The notes beneath the pieces are model-generated. The model was not told the DNA's origin. It searched no databases and saw nothing but the letters and a program-made list of their open reading frames with translations. From Nanoarchaeota archaeon (lineage in GTDB: Archaea > EX4484-52 > LFW-46), in assembly GCA_018897155.1 (NCBI GenBank), contig JAHILE010000035.1, forward strand, positions 1 to 26,796: 26,796 nucleotides of DNA. The letters run 5' to 3'. A program made the position numbers and the translations under genes. Numbering within the stretch: position 1 is the stretch's first letter; every line of letters starts with the position of its first letter. Below are positions 13,687 to 22,736 of this stretch, piece by piece.

Positions 13687-14358
13687 ATGCGGCTGTTTTT
13701 AAACACTAAATCTTCTAAAAGAAAGGCTCAGGCAGAAGTGATTTCAGCGCTTCTTATTGTAGGCATAACAGTTGCTGCAGTTTCTGTAGCTTATATGTGG
13801 GGCGTTCCGATGATCCAAAAGGGACAGAGTACGAGCCAGATACAGGAGGCGGAATATTTAATGACACTGATAAGTGATGGTATAACTGATGTGGCTCAGA
13901 ATGGCGGGCAAAAGTCGTTATCGTTGAATCTTCAGGGTCCTTTGGAAATATCCGAAGAGGACAATACCATAAAATACACTATAATTTCTAAAAAAGCAGG
14001 CGTTGCAAGAACGGAATGGGTGCCTCTTAACGAGGATGAAACGTTTGGAATTGCTGCCACAAATCAAAGCAAAAGCATTCCAGTGTATGGTTTTGACAAA
14101 GATGCTGTTCTTCTTGCAAAGTCAGATGTTTTGGGAGATAGCGGGTTTATGGTGTATTATAATTTGGTGTTTCGAGAAGTTGATGATTTTAATACGCGGG
14201 AAGGCAGAATCACAAATATAACTGCAGCGGGGAATAACAAAGTATCAGGAGGAACTGTAAAATTAATGATACGACGAAATCCTCAGATTGTTTCACCATC
14301 ACCGTCAAAGCTTGGCGGAAAGCTGATTTCAACAAAAGTTTTGCTTTCGTTGTCGTAA
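13687..14358 (+). CDS. type IV pilin-like protein 1
   Basis: A 223-aa secreted subunit with a class III (prepilin) signal: a basic leader with KRKA, probable cleavage between A14 and Q15, E17, then the hydrophobic helix VISALLIVGITVAAVSVAYMWGV (~18-40) that would pack in the filament core. The rest is a beta-rich extracellular domain with short N-glycosylation-type sequons (ATNQS, ITNIT). It opens the operon, so it may be the major pilin. The prepilin peptidase is not in this window. Confidence 0.8.
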   Translation: MRLFLNTKSSKRKAQAEVISALLIVGITVAAVSVAYMWGVPMIQKGQSTSQIQEAEYLMTLISDGITDVAQNGGQKSLSLNLQGPLEISEEDNTIKYTIISKKAGVARTEWVPLNEDETFGIAATNQSKSIPVYGFDKDAVLLAKSDVLGDSGFMVYYNLVFREVDDFNTREGRITNITAAGNNKVSGGTVKLMIRRNPQIVSPSPSKLGGKLISTKVLLSLS

Positions 14359-14397
14359 TAAACAAACGGTGATATTATTGCCAAAAACTCAAGAAGA

Positions 14398-14820
14398 ATG
14401 TTTGCTCGAAGAACAGGTGCGTCCGAAATCATAGGGGCTATGCTGACTTTTGCTATCGGAGTTGCGATATTGGGCGGGGTGGTTCTGATTTTCAGCGTGA
14501 TGCAATCGAATGTTTTAAGGGATATTCGTCTACCTCAATCAATGGAAGTGCTTAATTATGTTGCCGCATCTTCAACAAATCTTGTTAGGATAAATGCCAG
14601 TTCATCTTATGTTATGTTAACACTTCCTAGAAAAATCGGCGATTTGGATTATATTATAACTGGAAATGAAAATGGCGATAAAATCATGCTCATAAGCTCA
14701 GAAATTTCAGCAAATGTTTCTTCACCAGCACCTTTCAGAGGGTTTTTTGAAAGCAATTATGAAAAGGTTAGGATACAATACGATGCCGGAAATATAAGTA
14801 TAAGGGGTGTTTCTAATTAA
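14398..14820 (+). CDS. type IV pilin-like protein 2
   Basis: A 140-aa protein with a short basic leader RRTG, probable cleavage after G7, E10 close behind, and the hydrophobic helix IIGAMLTFAIGVAILGGVVLIFSVM (~11-35). The ectodomain is small and has sequons (INASS, NVSS). Its size and pattern resemble the FlaF/FlaG or minor-pilin class. It ends 14 nt inside the reading frame of the ATPase. Confidence 0.75.
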   Translation: MFARRTGASEIIGAMLTFAIGVAILGGVVLIFSVMQSNVLRDIRLPQSMEVLNYVAASSTNLVRINASSSYVMLTLPRKIGDLDYIITGNENGDKIMLISSEISANVSSPAPFRGFFESNYEKVRIQYDAGNISIRGVSN

Positions 14821-16759
14821 AAAAATAAGGCTTAAAAACGCGATTACCGCAATTTCAAAAAAGTATTCCTTTTCTGCGAATTCAGATGGCTCTGGCGTTA
14901 CAGCGAATAGACAAATTAATGCTTCTGTTTCCAGAAATACGAGCGTACCGGCTATGGGGCGGTACCCTAGAGATCTGACAAAGGGTTTTAGAAAATTGAA
15001 AACATTTGTTCAAATCTATAAAGAAAACGAAAGACTGAAATCAATGGCACCCCCTATTAATGTTTTTTTGGGTAATGCACCAGGTACGGAGGCACTTGGA
15101 CGGCTTCCTATGGGCGGAGACGTTGGCGGAGGAAGAAGAACTGGAAGCGGCGGCGGAACTGTTGCTGTTTCTGCTGATGTTTTAGAGCAGCGTCCGATTG
15201 ACATATCGCACATAGAAAAATCATATGTTTCAAAGCCTTACAACGATGAAGAGTTGAGGAGCTTTAATTTGCAGTATAATCTTTCTCCGTTAAATCCCAA
15301 ACCGGGCGAAAAAGTGTTTTCATGGGCATCTGTAAAATGGGCTGATGAAGCAAATAGCTTGATTTATTTTGTGAATGAAGAAAAGCTTGCGGAAAGCGAT
15401 TTAATACAAATAAAGAGGATAAAGCAAGTTATTGAAGAAAAAATCGACGTCTCATTCGATTCTCTTCAGACGGCGTCTGCTATATCGTATTTGAAAAAAG
15501 CGATTGATGCAATAATCATACAGTTCGGGATATTTGTGTCCGCGGACAAGCGTACACTCTATGAATATTACATATTGCGGGATTTTGTGGGTTATGGCAG
15601 GCTGCAGCCGCTCATGAACGATCCGAATATAGAGGATATAAGCTGTGATGGTATTAATATTCCTATTTTCATCTATCATAGAAACCCGTTGATAGGTTCG
15701 CTTAAGACGAATGTTGTTTTTGATACCAAGGATGAGCTCGACGACTTTGTGACGCGCCTTTCACAAAAATGCGGCAGAAGCATATCGGTTTCAGAGCCGT
15801 TGTCTGAAGGCGCGCTTCCTGAAGGCTCCCGTGTGCAGGCAACTCTTGGCACTGATATAGCCCGGCGCGGTTCGAATTTCACCATAAGAAAATTCACATC
15901 AGATCCGCTTACTCCAATGCATCTTCTTGCATCAGGCACATTGAATGAGAAGATGCTCGCATATTTTTGGTATGCTATAGAGAACAATGCGTCTATCTTG
16001 ATATCCGGGCCTACTGCATCAGGAAAAACGTCGCTTCTTAATGCGCTTTCACTATTCATTAAGCCGTCGCTTAAAATCGTGACTATAGAGGATACGCCGG
16101 AACTTAAACTGCCGCATACACACTGGGTGCCGGAAGTTTCAAGGCAGGGTGTTCTGGGAATGGGCAGTAAGATGGTCGGTGAAGTAAGCATGTTCGATCT
16201 TCTAAAGGGCTCGCTGAGGCAGAGGCCAGATTACATAATAGTCGGAGAAGTCCGAGGCGATGAAGCATATGTCCTTTTCCAGCAGATGGCGAGCGGACAC
16301 TCAGGACTTTCCACAATTCATGCAGATTCGATAGATAAGGTGGTTGACAGGCTCACCACACCGCCGATAAATCTGCCTCCAATGCTTCTTGAGACACTGG
16401 ATTTTGTTATCTTCGTAAAGCACATAAGGTACCGGGGAAGATATGTGCGCCGCATAATGGAAGTGAGAGAAATACAGAAATATGACACAAAAGACAAAGA
16501 GATAAAGACTTTGCGCGTTTTTAGATGGTTTCCGAAAACCGATAAGTTTGATACTGATGCGAGTTCGGCGCTTTTGAAAAAAATATCTCTTGATACGGGT
16601 ATAACTGAGGAGCAGGTGAAGGCCGAAATAAACAAGCGCATAAAGGTAATCAAATGGCTCAAGGAAAATAAGATAACTGATTATAGGGATGTCGGAAGGA
16701 TAATAGCTGCATTTTACACGAATCCTGACGCGCTTCTTGAAGAGCTTTCGGAGCAATAA
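14807..16759 (+). CDS. type II/IV secretion ATPase (ArlI/VirB11/TadA family)
   Basis: A 650-aa hexameric secretion ATPase that powers assembly of the pilus encoded around it. The first ~140 residues are a basic, Gly-rich extension (DVGGGRRTGSGGGT near 104-117), then the N-terminal domain of the family and the RecA-like core: Walker A GPTASGKT (401-408), an Asp box (TIEDTPEL), Walker B region DYIIVGEVRGDEA (from 475) and the His box HSGLSTIHADS. The GTG start at 14807 overlaps the pilin-2 stop. The ATPase is cytoplasmic and should dock on the TadC-like proteins encoded next. Confidence 0.93.
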   Translation: MFLIKKIRLKNAITAISKKYSFSANSDGSGVTANRQINASVSRNTSVPAMGRYPRDLTKGFRKLKTFVQIYKENERLKSMAPPINVFLGNAPGTEALGRLPMGGDVGGGRRTGSGGGTVAVSADVLEQRPIDISHIEKSYVSKPYNDEELRSFNLQYNLSPLNPKPGEKVFSWASVKWADEANSLIYFVNEEKLAESDLIQIKRIKQVIEEKIDVSFDSLQTASAISYLKKAIDAIIIQFGIFVSADKRTLYEYYILRDFVGYGRLQPLMNDPNIEDISCDGINIPIFIYHRNPLIGSLKTNVVFDTKDELDDFVTRLSQKCGRSISVSEPLSEGALPEGSRVQATLGTDIARRGSNFTIRKFTSDPLTPMHLLASGTLNEKMLAYFWYAIENNASILISGPTASGKTSLLNALSLFIKPSLKIVTIEDTPELKLPHTHWVPEVSRQGVLGMGSKMVGEVSMFDLLKGSLRQRPDYIIVGEVRGDEAYVLFQQMASGHSGLSTIHADSIDKVVDRLTTPPINLPPMLLETLDFVIFVKHIRYRGRYVRRIMEVREIQKYDTKDKEIKTLRVFRWFPKTDKFDTDASSALLKKISLDTGITEEQVKAEINKRIKVIKWLKENKITDYRDVGRIIAAFYTNPDALLEELSEQ

Positions 16760-16761
16760 TG

Positions 16762-16775
16762 TTCGGATATCCGAA
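16762..16775. repeat. perfect 14-bp palindrome after the ATPase gene
   Basis: TTCGGATATCCGAA is a perfect palindrome three nt after the ATPase stop codon. It could be a binding site for a dimeric regulator or a small hairpin affecting expression of the downstream TadC-like genes. Only the symmetry is seen. Confidence 0.4.
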
Positions 16776-16813
16776 TGTTTGAATGCAGAACGAAATTAAT
16801 CGATGTTTGAGAA

Positions 16814-17749
16814 ATGGCATTTATTCCATCTGCTATAATCGGGACACGGGGGCGAATTATGGCTGAAGATTTCAACGAAAAATATATTTCAATATCCTAT
16901 AGAGTAATGGGGAATTTTGTAGGGCAGTATCTTGTTGATGAGTTGAGAGACTTAAGGCCGGATATACAAAAGGCAAATATCGGAATATCCCTTATAGAAT
17001 ATTTATCTGTTTCTTTATTTACCTCCCTCATAGTTTTTGTTTTCCAAGTACCTTTGATTTCGATAATAATGATGCTCCTTTTGAAGTCCGTCCTGTTGGG
17101 GCTTATCTCGGGATTTCTTTTCGGGCTTTTTTGCGCAATTGGCATCTTTTCACTTTTTTATTTTTATCCTTCGCTTCGCGTGCAAGCTCGATGTAAAAAG
17201 ATAAATGAATCTCTTCCGTTTGCAATGTTTTACCTTACGACAATATCCGGCTCCGGAACCCCGCCTCTTTTAATGTTCAAAATGCTTGCACAGTTCAAAG
17301 AATATGAGGAGATTTCCGAGGAGGCAAAAAAAATAGTTTATGATGTTGATATTGCGGGGATGAGTGTAACAAAAGCTCTTGAAAATGCGGCAGGTCGAAC
17401 GCCTTCGAACCATTTAAGGGAAATCTATTGGGGTATAACTAATAGCCTTACAACTGGAGGTGATTTGAAAAGCCTGCTTTATGAGAAAGCAAACAGTGCT
17501 ATGGAAGAGTATAAAAGAAGCCTTAGCGGGTTTACTGCAATGCTTTCAACACTTACTGAAATATATTTAACCGGTGTTGTGGTGGGCTCGATATTTTTCA
17601 TGGTGCTTTCAACCATAATGAGCAGTTTTGGAAGCGACACAACGACAATAATAAACCTGCAACTGGCAGTAACATTCATACTGCTTCCGATATTATCTGT
17701 TGCGTTTATTGCGGTATTGAAGCAGATTTCGCCAGCCCATGCGATATGA
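16814..17749 (+). CDS. pilus membrane platform protein 1 (T2SSF/TadC/ArlJ family)
   Basis: A 311-aa polytopic membrane protein. Two close hydrophobic stretches lie at ~62-110 (YLSVSLFTSLIVFVFQ..., LGLISGFLFGLFCAIGIFSLFYFY), followed by a T2SSF cytoplasmic domain (LPFAMFYLTTISGSGTPPLLMFKMLAQF, AGMSVTKALENAAGRTPSNHLREIYWG, TTGGDLKSLL) and C-terminal helices (GVVVGSIFFMVLSTIM and a second). It anchors pilin assembly and couples to the ATPase. A start at ATG 16859 (MAEDFNEKY), preceded by GGGGGCG, is also likely. Confidence 0.88.
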   Translation: MAFIPSAIIGTRGRIMAEDFNEKYISISYRVMGNFVGQYLVDELRDLRPDIQKANIGISLIEYLSVSLFTSLIVFVFQVPLISIIMMLLLKSVLLGLISGFLFGLFCAIGIFSLFYFYPSLRVQARCKKINESLPFAMFYLTTISGSGTPPLLMFKMLAQFKEYEEISEEAKKIVYDVDIAGMSVTKALENAAGRTPSNHLREIYWGITNSLTTGGDLKSLLYEKANSAMEEYKRSLSGFTAMLSTLTEIYLTGVVVGSIFFMVLSTIMSSFGSDTTTIINLQLAVTFILLPILSVAFIAVLKQISPAHAI

Positions 17750-17764
17750 AGTTAAGGGGATTTA

Positions 17765-18697
17765 ATGGATTTTTCATCAGAAGAAAAAAAGCGCGGTATC
17801 GTAATTCGCATTTCAGTGATAGCCTTTGCCATATTCTTCGTGCTTGCAATTCTTCTTGGGCATTTTATTTCTTCACAAGCAGGCTTGCTTTTATTTGTTA
17901 TGGCGATACTTGCCGGAAGCATTCCGATTTCAGTGTTCGAATATCTAAAATATACTAAATTCCGAAAGATGGAGGAGCATTTTCCTACGTTTCTCGAGGA
18001 CTTTTCTGAAGCTAAAAAAAGCGGAATGATGTTTCCACAGGCTTTTTTAAGCATATCCAAGACAGAGTATGGCAGTCTATCTAATGAGATTAGGATATCT
18101 GCTGCCCAATTGAGCTGGTACGTACCATTTCCAAAAGTTATGAAACAGCTTTCAATACGTGTGGGGGGCAGCCGGCTTATGAAGCAGGCGTTTACTATCA
18201 TAAATGAAGCATATACTTCTGGCGGAGATGTTGCGGAAACTATGAGTTCGCTTGCGACAAACGTCAATAAGATAAAACAGATAGAAGATGAGCGAAGAAG
18301 CATAATGAGCGAGCAGGTTTTTGTTACCTATTTCATATATATTCTTTTTATCGGGATTTTGGCCGGATTGTATGCTGTGTTAATACCGATGACATCAATA
18401 AATACTGCCGGAAATATGACCGCAGATTCACCGTCAATGCCTGTTGGTGGCATTAGCATAGGCCAACCGACAAATTACTGCGGTGAAATGCCGACAATGT
18501 GCAATATTGGCGAAGCCATAGGATTTTCTGAGAAAGGCATTTATTTTAAAACGCTTTTCTTTTTAATGTCTACAGTACAAGCTATTTGTTCCGGAGTTAT
18601 TGCAGGGCAAATCGAGGAAGGAAATCTCATAGCGGGACTGAAGCATGTGGGAATACTTCTGTTTGTTGATGTTCTCTCATTTTTGATATTTTTTTAA
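17765..18697 (+). CDS. pilus membrane platform protein 2 (T2SSF/TadB/ArlJ family)
   Basis: A 310-aa second T2SSF-type protein, 15 nt after the first. N-terminal membrane segments lie at ~13-60, the cytoplasmic domain at ~75-180 (FPTFLEDFSEAKKSGMMFPQAFLSISK, LSIRVGGSRLMKQAFTIINEAYTSGGDVAETM) and membrane helices at ~185-205 and the C-terminus. Two such proteins in tandem recall TadB-TadC of Tad systems and probably form a hetero-complex on the ATPase. Confidence 0.85.
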   Translation: MDFSSEEKKRGIVIRISVIAFAIFFVLAILLGHFISSQAGLLLFVMAILAGSIPISVFEYLKYTKFRKMEEHFPTFLEDFSEAKKSGMMFPQAFLSISKTEYGSLSNEIRISAAQLSWYVPFPKVMKQLSIRVGGSRLMKQAFTIINEAYTSGGDVAETMSSLATNVNKIKQIEDERRSIMSEQVFVTYFIYILFIGILAGLYAVLIPMTSINTAGNMTADSPSMPVGGISIGQPTNYCGEMPTMCNIGEAIGFSEKGIYFKTLFFLMSTVQAICSGVIAGQIEEGNLIAGLKHVGILLFVDVLSFLIFF

Positions 18698-18722
18698 TGT
18701 TTTTTAGAATATGGGATGATAT

Positions 18723-19400
18723 ATGAAAATAAAACGCAAGGCACAGGTAAAATTCGACTTCATAATAGGTTTTTTTCTCTTCACTGTAGCGGTTGTTTAC
18801 AGCGCATATTCTGCGATTCAAATATTTCCAAGGTATGTTGCGCAATCTACGGATAATGACATGCTGCTTGAAGCGTGGAGGTCAAGCGACGAATTCATGA
18901 GGTTAACCGAAAAGGACGGCACAATCGATGTTAACTCTTTGAAAAATTTCTCATACTGTTTTCATTATATCTATAACAACGCAACCTCAAGAGGTAATTA
19001 CACGTATGTCAAAGATATTCTCAACATCAGGAATTCGAGTGATATACACTTGACATTTGATGTTATCCTTTTTGGAATTACGAATACCGGAAACAATAGT
19101 ATCCGAAACGGGACTGTGATGCTTCGTAGAGCGGCATATAATATTTCTATCAGAAACACATCGAGGTATTTTAACGAAATTCGCACTGTCGGAGAGTGGT
19201 CAAACGCAACTGTTGAAGTAGGGCTTCCGGCAGAAAACTATTCTGTTTCAAAAATAGATTACGATGGTGAATTCGTAATATTGCAAAAAAGAATGATTGA
19301 TTGCGGGCCGAACGTACCGACGCTCGCTCCAAACGCTGTTGTTCGCAGATATAGTATCTACAATGGGAGTGTTGCTATGGCGGAGATAACTTATTGGTGA
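18723..19400 (+). CDS. pilin-like secreted protein 3
   Basis: A 225-aa protein with a short basic start KIKRKAQ and the hydrophobic segment FDFIIGFFLFTVAVVYSAYSAI (~11-32), like a prepilin with possible cleavage after A7, although the usual Glu is replaced (K10/D12). The ectodomain is rich in Asn-X-Ser/Thr sequons (NNAT, NYT, NSS, NNS, NGT, NIS, NTS, NAT), so it is probably glycosylated outside the cell. It probably acts as a minor pilin within the operon. Confidence 0.7.
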   Translation: MKIKRKAQVKFDFIIGFFLFTVAVVYSAYSAIQIFPRYVAQSTDNDMLLEAWRSSDEFMRLTEKDGTIDVNSLKNFSYCFHYIYNNATSRGNYTYVKDILNIRNSSDIHLTFDVILFGITNTGNNSIRNGTVMLRRAAYNISIRNTSRYFNEIRTVGEWSNATVEVGLPAENYSVSKIDYDGEFVILQKRMIDCGPNVPTLAPNAVVRRYSIYNGSVAMAEITYW

Positions 19401-19404
19401 GCTT

Positions 19405-21654
19405 ATGGTTCTTTCATTTTTCGGATTCCGAAGGAAGGGATTTATGCATGCACTTGAGGGCTTAATCGCAGCCATTGTGCTGTTTTTTTATTTTTCTTCT
19501 GCATCGTTTCCGCCGCTTCAGATCAACGATTGGACTTATAATTCTATGAAACAGGCAGGAACGGAATATATAACCAGTATAGAAAAATCTGATGCTTCCG
19601 AGTTGATTGTTCAGGACAGCAGAGTTTTCTCAAAGATAACAAACGCCCTTTTTGAGACATCTGATATTTCTATTATAAAAGGAGGGATTCTGCCTAAAGA
19701 TCTTCTCGTGGGGCTTTTGGGGCGTTCCGGCAATAGCACTATTGTTTTAGGCGGGACTCCAAGACCCTATAATGGATGGTGCAGAAGTAACGGTTGGCAT
19801 CCAGATGCGATATATCGTTCAGACTGTATAGAAAATACAACAAATGGTTTAGGGTATCGAACAGTTCTTGTAGATTTGGACGGTGATGATGTATACGATG
19901 CTGTTTATGTGGATTTAGACGATGATGGACTGTATGACGCTCCATTCGAAGGACCTTTTTTTGAGGATGGCTATGTGAACATTGGAACAAATAACTATTA
20001 CATCAAATATATTGACAGCGATGAAGAATCCATCAACTTTGTTAATATTACATCTTTTAATTATTTCAAGAATGTTCAAAACGTAACTATAAATGGCAGA
20101 AATACGCGTTTTATATATTATGTCGCAGATATGTCCGGCGATATCTCTCAATATGATGTTATTCTGATAACTGATCCGATAGACCTCACATCATACTTGC
20201 CAAAATTGAAGAATTTCTTGCTTTCAGGCAAGGGAATTGTTGAGGTCGTAAACATGACTGATAGTAATTATAATTTGGCTCAGAAGGATTTGTTCGGGCT
20301 GGTAAATGCAAGTTATGGCGTTATCGGAAATGGTAATGAAGCGATTTTATCAGAAAGTGTGCGTTCGGTTTCCGAGCCGCTAAGGATAAAAGATTATTTT
20401 TCAGGCATTCCAATACGCGCAGAGGTTAGTATACCTACAGCAGCATATGATGTTTTTGGCATTTCAATGCCAAATAATGTTCGTGTCGGTTTCCTTAATC
20501 TGACTTCTGGCGACATAAGCATTGCCATAGCAAATATCAGCGGAATTTACAGTTCATTTTATGTAGATTCGAATATAGATTATAATTTTTCAAACCCGCC
20601 TGAAGATGAGACGCCGTACGTGGTTGGGAATTCGATTAATACAACATCTCATGAATATGTAATAAAATCTATTGATCCAAATGGCAATTATGTTGATGTG
20701 CGGCCGTCTTTGAACGCTACGTTAACGAATTTTTTCAACCCGCTTTTGATTATTCCGAATGAAGATTCCTGGGCTGTTGCAGAACAGGTAAATTCATACC
20801 ATGATAATGCAATGTCTCTTTTTGAATCGTTTAATATTTCTTTTTCAGAGCTGCCCGTGCTTGGAGATAATACTACGCTTCTTGCAGGAAATCACAAATA
20901 TGGGCGAATCAATCATACGGAATCCTATTTAATATATCTATCGGGGTCTCCAGTTCTTGGCAATCCGGCAACTCTGCCCCCCGGAATACCCAGTTATGCA
21001 AGTACAACAACGCCTTTTTTTGATCGCGAGTATAATATTTCAGTTACGGATAATTTTGGTGTATTTAAATTGAATATTGATTTAAACGAAAACTTGGCGT
21101 ATGATGATGCTGGAGAAGGCCATAATAACAATACTAATTTTCCCGCCGGTTCAGGCACTTATCGTGTTGTTATTTTGTCTCAAAACTTTACCAATTTTAC
21201 GCGGTTCTCAATGATTTTTAATGCGTCAATTACTAATGTTTCAGGCTCTCTTTTCCTGAATGTTGACTTAAATAACGATTTAACTTACAATGGCGTTGGA
21301 GAAGGGCCGTTTGCCGATAATGACGTGCTCAAAATAGGTCCTGAACGATACCGTATGGATATTGCGCCGGACGGTTATTCTGCAAAATTTACTATCTATG
21401 CGAGAGATGCAGTTCCGGCAGCTATTGCAGGTAATAAATATACTGGAAGGACTGTGTGGATGCCCGATATGGCTAAAGGACGTGCAGATTCTTGGAATTA
21501 TCTTGTTGCTGCAATGTTGTGGGCGTCTCCAAAGAACGAAGATGTGCTTAAATCGTCTGGCTATCGCAACATAGTATCAAGCAAGAAAGTCTTTTTGAAT
21601 ACCGATGACGTTTTTCAGCCATATATTGTTGAATTTTCACGAAGGTATGGATAG
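19405..21654 (+). CDS. giant pilin-anchored surface protein with Asp-rich repeats
   Basis: A 749-aa protein starting with a prepilin-like leader: FRRKG, cleavage after G12, E18, then the hydrophobic helix LIAAIVLFFYFSSASF (~20-36). The large ectodomain is full of sequons. It contains repeated Asp/Asn-rich loops like Ca-binding DxDxD motifs: VDLDGDDVYDAVYVDLDDDGLYD (~158-180) with EGPFFEDG, IDLNENLAYDDAGEG (~557-571) and VDLNNDLTYNGVGEGPFADND (~619-639). Each is followed by strands with a YxI/YRxD pattern. It is probably a tip adhesin or stabilising subunit of the pilus. It follows pilin 3 by 4 nt and ends the operon. Confidence 0.75.
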   Translation: MVLSFFGFRRKGFMHALEGLIAAIVLFFYFSSASFPPLQINDWTYNSMKQAGTEYITSIEKSDASELIVQDSRVFSKITNALFETSDISIIKGGILPKDLLVGLLGRSGNSTIVLGGTPRPYNGWCRSNGWHPDAIYRSDCIENTTNGLGYRTVLVDLDGDDVYDAVYVDLDDDGLYDAPFEGPFFEDGYVNIGTNNYYIKYIDSDEESINFVNITSFNYFKNVQNVTINGRNTRFIYYVADMSGDISQYDVILITDPIDLTSYLPKLKNFLLSGKGIVEVVNMTDSNYNLAQKDLFGLVNASYGVIGNGNEAILSESVRSVSEPLRIKDYFSGIPIRAEVSIPTAAYDVFGISMPNNVRVGFLNLTSGDISIAIANISGIYSSFYVDSNIDYNFSNPPEDETPYVVGNSINTTSHEYVIKSIDPNGNYVDVRPSLNATLTNFFNPLLIIPNEDSWAVAEQVNSYHDNAMSLFESFNISFSELPVLGDNTTLLAGNHKYGRINHTESYLIYLSGSPVLGNPATLPPGIPSYASTTTPFFDREYNISVTDNFGVFKLNIDLNENLAYDDAGEGHNNNTNFPAGSGTYRVVILSQNFTNFTRFSMIFNASITNVSGSLFLNVDLNNDLTYNGVGEGPFADNDVLKIGPERYRMDIAPDGYSAKFTIYARDAVPAAIAGNKYTGRTVWMPDMAKGRADSWNYLVAAMLWASPKNEDVLKSSGYRNIVSSKKVFLNTDDVFQPYIVEFSRRYG

Positions 21655-21671
21655 GCTACTTAAGACATATC

Positions 21672-21679
21672 TATAAATA
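21672..21679 (+). promoter_or_regulatory. box A promoter of the 51-aa Cys-rich gene
   Basis: TATAAATA lies about 35 nt upstream of the ATG at 21710. The distance predicts a start near 21702 and a leader of about 8 nt. Confidence 0.5.
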
Positions 21680-21709
21680 GCTTCTTCAAAAATATTGTTT
21701 TAGATAATT

Positions 21710-21865
21710 ATGGCACGTTACAGATGTTCTGCATGCATGGCAGAAATAGATGCAACAAGCGCGCCGAAAGTCTGCGCATTATGCAATGCAAAAAGCACGT
21801 TGAAGAAAGTGAATCCAGAAACCGACAGCCACTGTGCAGGATGTACTGGATGCTGCGGGCATTAG
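21710..21865 (+). CDS. 51-aa zinc-ribbon-like Cys-rich protein
   Basis: A small open frame starting MARYRCSACMAEID. CSAC and CALC form a likely zinc ribbon of rubredoxin-like spacing (two CxxC about 16 residues apart). The C-terminus HCAGCTGCCGH adds four cysteines and two histidines, enough for a second metal or a redox centre. It has a good box A and reads as a real gene despite its size. Similar small CxxC proteins are frequent in archaea, but I cannot name this one. Confidence 0.7.
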   Translation: MARYRCSACMAEIDATSAPKVCALCNAKSTLKKVNPETDSHCAGCTGCCGH

Positions 21866-21893
21866 GGAGTTGTTTTTGCGGTTCATATATAGC

Positions 21894-21900
21894 TATATAT
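21894..21900 (+). promoter_or_regulatory. box A promoter of the PAC2 gene
   Basis: The TATATAT stretch lies 27-38 nt before the candidate starts (GTG 21923, ATG 21932). Confidence 0.45.
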
Positions 21901-21931
21901 ATTAGCGTAAGCAACATTATTTGTGATCTCT

Positions 21932-22726
21932 ATGAGTGGAAAAGCGACTGAAGTCATTTTTACTGAAAAAGTGCCTGCCTTGAAAAATCCCATACTTATC
22001 GAAGGGCTTCCAGGTATCGGATATATTGGAAGAAATGCCGTCGGCTATCTTCTTGATGAGCTTAAGGCAGTGAAATTCGCGGAAATTCATTCGCATCATT
22101 TTCCTTTTGTAGTGCTTCTTGATCCGAAAAAAAATGGGGTTATAACACCGATTAAAAACGAATTTTATTACGTTAAGGGAAAAGGGCGCGATATAGTCAT
22201 TCTCATCGGAGATGCACAAAGCATAACTCCTGAAGGCCATTATCAGATTGTTGACACAATCCTTGATGTATGCGTAAAGCTTGGCGTAAAGGAAATGATA
22301 ACACTTGGCGGATTTGCTACCGGAGTTTTATCCGAACAGAAGCCGCGCGTTTTAGGAGCGGGAATAGACTTAAAGATAATGGATTCTTTTGAGAAGCTTG
22401 GCGTGGTTTTTAAGAACACCAATATTGGCCAGATTATAGGGGCGTCAGGTCTTTTGATAAGCCTCGGAAACCAGCGCGGCATAGAAGGCGTTTGCCTTAT
22501 GGGTGAAACGTCAGGAATGCTTCTTTCAGATCCAAAATCAACTGAGTCTGTCCTTGAAATCATCACAAAATACCTCGGCATAAAAATTGACATGACTAAG
22601 CTTGATGCAAAGATAAAAGAAATCGAAAAAATTATCGAGAAAATCGAGAGTTTGCAGGGGAAAATTGCGTCGACATCTGGCGCTTCGCCTTCGAAAAAGA
22701 AGGAAGAGCTTGGATATATCGGGTAA
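21932..22726 (+). CDS. PAC2-family protein (proteasome assembly chaperone-like)
   Basis: A 264-aa PAC2-domain protein of the archaeal PbaA/PbaB type, which assist or bind proteasome particles. Features are NPILIEGLPGIGYIGRNAVGYLLDELKA (~17-44), GRDIVILIGDAQS (~89-101), a central ITLGGFATG (~129-137) and GASGLLISLGN (~172-182). After the domain comes a coiled coil (LDAKIKEIEKIIEKIESLQGK, ~223-243) and a tail KKKEELGYIG resembling proteasome-binding tails, though Tyr is third from the end. ATG 21932 is preferred over GTG 21923. Confidence 0.88.
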   Translation: MSGKATEVIFTEKVPALKNPILIEGLPGIGYIGRNAVGYLLDELKAVKFAEIHSHHFPFVVLLDPKKNGVITPIKNEFYYVKGKGRDIVILIGDAQSITPEGHYQIVDTILDVCVKLGVKEMITLGGFATGVLSEQKPRVLGAGIDLKIMDSFEKLGVVFKNTNIGQIIGASGLLISLGNQRGIEGVCLMGETSGMLLSDPKSTESVLEIITKYLGIKIDMTKLDAKIKEIEKIIEKIESLQGKIASTSGASPSKKKEELGYIG

Positions 22727-22736
22727 GGGCGAATCA

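Noticed and set aside
15016-16756. Several long minus-strand open frames opposite the secretion ATPase
   Set aside because: They are shadows of a well-supported gene with Walker motifs; no family features or start signals.
22665-22736. Longer N-terminus for the winged-helix-like protein
   Set aside because: It overlaps the PAC2 reading frame and is a basic low-complexity stretch; GTG 22737 directly after PAC2 is more credible.
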